64,000 bases of DNA from Aspidiotus rigidus (taxonomy: Eukaryota > Arthropoda > Insecta > Hemiptera > Diaspididae), in assembly GCA_035079385.1 (NCBI GenBank), contig JAVHKY010000012.1, positions 1,036,501-1,100,500 on the forward strand. The letters run 5' to 3'. Under the pieces are notes generated by a model. It made no database searches. It was not told the DNA's origin and saw nothing but the letters and a program-made list of their open reading frames with translations. Positions 59,050 to 64,000 of the stretch are shown here, piece by piece. Within the stretch, counting starts at the first letter, position 1. Every line of letters starts with the position of its first letter. The translations under genes and the position numbers were made by a program.

Positions 59050-60470
59050 AAGATCATAAGCCCCTGCGGTCCAGAAGTTTGAATTAATAGTGTTAACACA
59101 ACTAGTAAAAATATGAATCATTCCGAAGTAGCCTGGGAAAGAGGGGGGGGCATCTCTCGAATAGTTCCTCATCAGAATAGCCCCTATATTGGTTAAGGTG
59201 ATGAGCGTAACGTTAGGTCGACATGGTAGGATTGAGGCGACTATCCGCTTCTCCCATGTCTACTTGATTTCCCTCAGAGAATTTTCCAGTCTATGACGTC
59301 ATCCCAAGCTCTCCTCTGCACTAGCTCGCGCGCTAAGGCTAATGAAGCTAGGCTTAGGCGAAAAGGTACATGCCCGTGCGGCCATGCGTACGTGAACTTG
59401 GGAATTTGAGTTAGGGTTAAGCAATGACATGAAACATGTAAGAAAAAGTATTGATTCGAAGACCATAGCAGATGAGGACGAATTGATGATTGATTATACG
59501 TATTTCTCTCACAAATAACAAACCAGCAGTGGGGTCTGGAGGTTTTTGGCCGTACTGACGATACCGGATGCGTCCACTAAACTCATCTTATTTACGAGTA
59601 CTGTAGTGACGTCTGTAGGGTGTCTTTGGTAATTTCACTGACACCGAAGCTCACCCAGCACTGCTCCATCCAAGACAACAAAAGATGAAGAGAACTTCCA
59701 CTATTATAAATCGTCAACTCCCGATTTTGAACGAGAATGATAGGAGAATGAGGGGTCCAGGAACTCTCTATACCTTTCCAAGAAAGGTCGAATATAGGAA
59801 AATTCTCAGAACAAACTTAAGGTGGGAGTCTCTAGACGGACCTCGTGCTCAGGGAAGACGTCTATACATCGATCGTTGGTCGTGACCCCTCTGCAAGCAT
59901 AAGAGGTGGAACGTCTACACAATACTCATCCAAACTGACAACCGGAGAGCGGCCATCCCCGACTGGAGAGTGAAATTGAGTCTCTGGTGTCTTATCGAAA
60001 GACTGAAGAAGCGCTAGAGAGGTCGTGACGTCGATTATGCTTCAAAAGTAGAGGTCGTCCCGCAATACCATGAAAATTCACTCCCATTCAATAACCATCG
60101 AATACTTGCATAAAATTGCTTATACTATGGACTCCTAATCCAGGCTGGCGGTCAATCTGAAATTCGCGTCATGAGTTGATGACGTCATAGAGACTTGGAA
60201 AAATGTTGACCTCGCTACTTTGAACCCTTTACCCTTAGCGTCCATTACACTACACCCAAGATAAACCCAAGATAAAGCATACTATTAAAGCTTATATTAG
60301 TTCCAACATTAACCTTTATTAAATTAAAGTAGGCTTGAGATAGGGCTACCCTTCATTAACATAAGGTGCGCGAGACATAAATGACGTCACGAGCTAATGA
60401 TGTCAGAAAATTTCGACCTCCACTACTTCGGAATCTGTATTTTTAGCCTTCATAACATACACTACCGATT
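59050..60470. repeat. CRE-bearing degenerate repeat region
   Basis: Exact TGACGTCA lies at 59294, 60180 and 60382, each beside ACTTGGAAAAATGTTGACC- or AAAATTTCGACCTC-type DNA that relates it to the minisatellite and CRE families. The pieces at about 60170-60260 and 60385-60470 look like a diverged duplication. Small G8 and AT tracts occur; no gene is seen. Confidence 0.5.
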
Positions 60471-60847
60471 TGGACCGGGTATATTGTAGGATCGCTAGCG
60501 TCGCCCATGTAAAATACTCAGAAAGTACTGATAAGCGAACAGTGATCGTGACTTGAAACTAAAGGTGATTTTTTAGTTTTTCTCAAATTTCTCCAAAAAT
60601 AATGAATTCAGGCGTGTACTCGTAGAGAACAAAATTGAAGAGCGGAAAATTTTCTTTCAGATGAAAATATTTTTGAGAGATTTTAAAAAATTCAAAAATT
60701 TTGCACGATGCTAGCTGCGCTGCCCGGTCCGAATATATTCAGCCGATTAACAAATATTTAGTCGATATACTAATATCGATATTCAGTCAGTATATCGATA
60801 GATATTTAGTCGATATATTGCTACAAATTTAATAGACTGATAGCCAA

Positions 60848-61153
60848 ACTACGTCACAAAATCGATAGATCGCAAAATATCGCAAAATGCTGCTTGCTGG
60901 AGTTCCTTCAGTCTTTGTTTACTTTTCCTTTCAATGGAATTTTCTATTAGCGAACCTGTCCTAAAAGCTTCTAGATTATGGAAAAGAACCTCTCAATTTT
61001 TATTTACATTCTGTTTTCAAAGTATTTCTCGATTTAAAGAACGTTAGGTACTTTCCCTATGAGAAATTTCATTACAAAAAAAAAAAAAACTGAAGGAACG
61101 TCAGCAAGCAGCATTTTACTATACTTTGTGACTTATCGATATTGTGACGTCGC
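60848..61153. mobile_element. Inverted-repeat element with about 65-bp arms
   Basis: The left arm (about 60848-60912) contains ACGTCACAAAATCGATAGAT and AAAATGCTGCTTGCTGGAGT ending TCCTTCAGT. The right arm (about 61090-61153) is its reverse complement with a few changes. About 175 bp of AT-rich loop separates them, including a poly-A run at 61077-61089. No target duplication is clear and there is no coding capacity. The preceding 60745-60835 holds repeated TATTTAGTCGATATA strings. Confidence 0.7.
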
Positions 61154-61159
61154 AGAAAA

Positions 61160-61800
61160 TCAGGTTTTTCGGTCTCAATTCTAATCCAACTTATATCACG
61201 AAGTTCTAAATTATTTAAAGAGAATACAGACTTATCCATAATTTTTCTAATGGGGATCCTCAATAATTTTTCTTATATTCGACAGAAATCAAACTTCTTT
61301 TTCTTTACATTATTTTACTATCGATCAAAGTATATAATTTATCTTTCATTCTTCAGCCTTGAAATATCTTCTCCGCGCCAAATCAATGGCCCCGCACCAA
61401 ACTAAACCAGGCAAGTCTTTTGCTACATTTTCCCATTGTTTCACATCTCATTTTCTCTGTAAAATATTCTGGCATTGTATTTATATGTTCATGGAGGGGG
61501 GGGGGGGGAGGGGAGGAAAAGCAAGTCCCAGTACTTCTAGAATTTTGAACCAAACCTTAATATATCTTATAGTCAATATTTTTAAAATAAGGATACCTCT
61601 TCATCTGTATTTTCAGCATTGATGACCTTGACAGTAAATGAATTAAATGCGAACAGTCTGTATGTGTTAACGAGGCCACATGGATATCTTTGTGTTGTGA
61701 ATACCAATCTTCTACGATTAATATTTCAGATGATGAAACGAAAGCAGATCAAAACCTCGAAGAATAATTTGATTTCATTTTTCGTGCTAACTAATTCATT
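61160..61800. other. Unclassified DNA with G13 run
   Basis: G13 lies at 61496-61508. Two adjoining plus-strand frames (61359-61622 and 61619-61882, 87 codons each) have no recognisable motif. Confidence 0.35.
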
Positions 61801-61804
61801 AGTT

Positions 61805-61985
61805 TGTAAACAAACAGTAGTAAATCCGAGCGACACGCGTCTGCATATCGATTTACAATGCATATCAAATGATTATCGATAATGCGTATCGAATCTGTTG
61901 ACGGAACGAAGATTATATCTTAATTCGAACGTAATCCGACGACGAAAACAATTTGTCTTAATTTATGGAGAATTTTATAATGTAC
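61805..61985 (+). repeat. Dispersed duplicate, copy 2
   Basis: This is the same segment as 58249-58462, shorter by about 30 bp: GTAAACAAACAGTAGTAAAT, ATCGATTTACAATGCATATC, ATCGATAATGCGTATCGAAT, CTGTTGACGGAACG and AAAACAATTTGTCTTAATTT. The orientation is the same and the offset about 3.55 kb. Confidence 0.85.
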
Positions 61986-61989
61986 AGTC

Positions 61990-64000
61990 GAACCTGCACC
62001 AGTCCACCCCCTTTTCGAGCGTCAATCTTCGCGATATAACTGTGCAGTGAAATATTTCTCGACAATTCTTTCTACGTTGAGTACTTGCAAATGCCATCAG
62101 ATGTTCTTCTATAGAACTGCGTAATTCCTCATTAAATAGGACTTTAGTACGAATCATCGTTCGGTAGGATTATTTGATTATACATATACGGCTCACGGAC
62201 GAAGCGAAACATTCGACGATGCTTCCCCCTCCTTATTTTATTTCCGATTGCCTATTTATCACGATGACAACATTTTCGACCCTGATGCGAGCTTCCTTCT
62301 TTCGCTTGATTAATAAACGAAAACAATCGAAAAAGCGAAGCATGCGGTATCTAGAGTGAGAAACGCGAGGCGATCGCGAAAAACGTTTCCGACCTCACGT
62401 ATAATATGAAAAAAAAAAAAAAACGAATAAACGCCGATCAATAATAAGGGTGTAATGAGGGATGGGTATCATTATGTCCACCAATAGGGAAGCCGGAAAC
62501 GCAACAGATACATAGTAACAAAAACGTGTACAATGAAACCTTTGCGAGCGGACCCAACAGCATACAAAACTCGGCAGCCCGACGATACGCAGGATTCACA
62601 CTTAAACTGGCGGGCGAGTTCATCGCTTTGTGACAAACGAATTTTCTTCTGTCGCAATAACACAAACATTGATAACAAACCTTTTTTTTTCCGATTGAGA
62701 ATGTCAAACGCATTCGAAAGACAGCGTATAATGTGCAGAATGTAGAGAAATCGATCAACGACGGTAAAATTTAATAAAAAAAAAAAAAAAACACGATGTT
62801 CGAATCTGAACTGTCTAGATATAGAGAGGCCCAGGTGAAGTATTATATTTTCATGTAGAAAGGTGATGTCTGTTTTCAACGCGTATAACCTACCGTGCAA
62901 CTAGAATTTGAAATGGCAACGAAATATATATAGTGACACTTGAAGTAAGTCGAGAAACTAAAAAAATACACTTTTTAGTCACAGTAATTGCACAGTAAAA
63001 GTCGTAGTCTCAAGGCTCACGTGAGGTCGTGGACAGAAGAGAGGGCGCGAGTATAATACAGACATGTACGAATAGCAACAACTGCGACCTATTTTACGCG
63101 TGTCATTTAAATTTGATAAGGCATATTGCACGAATAAAATTGCGATAATTTTTCTTCTTCGAAGATGCTGAACATCGAGGCGATTATTTCAATTTTCAGA
63201 AATTATACTAAACTGTTCCATCTTACGATGCAAATAAATGAAAAGACCTGCCTTCATAATAAATTTCGGAGAAAAAAAGTTGTCCCTACTGTGAAATTGA
63301 GTCCTGATATGTATTAAGAACATAGGAGGCGAGAAATCATAGAATAACTCTTTATTCAGCTTAGTCGCTCTGCGTCGTACAAAATCTCTTTCTACAATGA
63401 ACACAGAATCGCGACAGGCGTTCATGTGCACGATAATACAGTCGTTAGGAATTTATAGAACCGATACGACTTTTAAAAATTATAACTGGACATACCGAAG
63501 GAAGGATACACGGACAAATTATTTTACGAGAGCCACAGAAATTGAAAACAGACGGCCAGTTTCACCGATCTCCTTAACAGTCACTACATTCCACCTCAAA
63601 AACGCCATTCCTCTCGACCGGTGAGACGGGGTCCTTAAGCTTAACGAATAAACTTAACAGTATTGAGCTTTTAACATGCGGGGCGAAAACCAAATGGTGA
63701 AGGACACGACCCAACTGTAAGGAAAACTTTCCCAAAAATGGGAGCCTGATCCAACGCTTCCTACTATCTCGGTTCGAATCGCGAGGAAGGGAGGTGGTAG
63801 AATCAAGGCATCCTTGTAATCTTCTTTTGAACCACGAAGTCGATGTCCAAATTGACCTCATTCACTCTGGCCGAGTGCTTTATAGTCAACAACTCCTTGT
63901 GGAAGGCAGACTGACTCAGCGGATGCGGGTCAGCCGATAGAAGAAACTATTAAATTTAGCGAAATTGTGAGCAACAGGGAAAAAAGACTTGCCGGGTCGA
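61990..64000. other. Unique DNA, no supported gene
   Basis: Poly-A runs lie near 62408 and 62779. Overlapping minus-strand frames at 62438-62900 (the longest has 142 codons) lack recognisable motifs. A GGTTCGAATC string at about 63772 was checked as a tRNA T-arm and has no matching acceptor stem. Confidence 0.4.

Noticed and set aside
58635..59099. Duplicated minus-strand frames of 66-67 codons
   Set aside because: They are identical only because the 261-bp DNA unit is duplicated; no independent coding evidence.
62438..62900. 106- and 142-codon overlapping minus-strand frames
   Set aside because: Two different frames compete over the same DNA, they contain a poly-F run from a homopolymer, and no domain is seen.
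63700..63800. GGTTCGAATC string as a possible tRNA T-arm
   Set aside because: No acceptor stem, D-arm or anticodon arm can be placed at the required distance upstream.
1..64000. CRISPR array, bacterial operon or phage-like system
   Set aside because: The direct repeats here are contiguous tandem units without unique spacers, no cas-like or operonic genes exist, and the DNA is eukaryotic in character.

Overview
This window looks like non-coding eukaryotic DNA, most likely from an arthropod and probably an insect. It is AT-rich, CpG is not visibly depleted, poly-A/T tracts and microsatellites are frequent, and almost everything recognisable is transposon- or satellite-derived. No open reading frame exceeds about 207 codons. 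The longest one overlaps a broken retrotransposon, not a host gene. Nothing resembles a bacterial operon, a CRISPR array, an rRNA or a convincing tRNA. The taxonomic guess rests on composition and repeat types only, because no diagnostic gene is present.

Layout. 0-3 kb: a 46-bp minisatellite arranged head-to-head, then a degenerate satellite dominated by GTCGA. 3-10 kb: unique DNA with two more minisatellite blocks. 10-11.3 kb: an old tandem duplication with a 433-bp pogo/Tigger-like MITE at its junction. 14-16 kb: a tandem repeat carrying TGACGTCA palindromes, interrupted by a 687-bp hAT-like MITE with an 8-bp target duplication. 19.6-20.7 kb: a nest of a long-inverted-repeat family including one intact foldback element. 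21.3-22.3 kb: the RNase H end of a non-LTR retrotransposon, itself split by a 239-bp insertion. 25.8-26.7 kb: a dense cluster of TGACGTCA. 26.87-27.1 kb: the best candidate for a real host coding exon. 29-30.5 kb: 404-bp and 213-bp tandem repeats plus a second copy of the pogo-like MITE. 35-37 kb and 40-40.7 kb: further tandem families and a small DNA element. 44.8-46.4 kb: a 201-bp satellite array with an inverted outlying copy. 50-54 kb: more minisatellite. 55-56.2 kb: recent and old tandem duplications. 58.5-59.0 kb: an apparently perfect 261-bp tandem duplication. 60.8-61.2 kb: an inverted-repeat element. Between these lie long unique blocks that could be intron or intergenic DNA.

How it fits together. 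The window reads as layered insertion and duplication. Several relative ages can be read directly: the hAT-like MITE entered an existing tandem array; the 213-bp duplication at 29.9 kb happened after a pogo-like MITE had landed, because it copied 26 bases of that element; the 239-bp element entered a retrotransposon fragment. The two most distinctive signals are the 16 exact TGACGTCA octamers, mostly inside related dispersed repeats, and the 46-bp minisatellite family that recurs over more than 50 kb with a linked AACAGGnnnCCTGTT dyad. Similarities and counts were made by eye; no alignment or database search was run.
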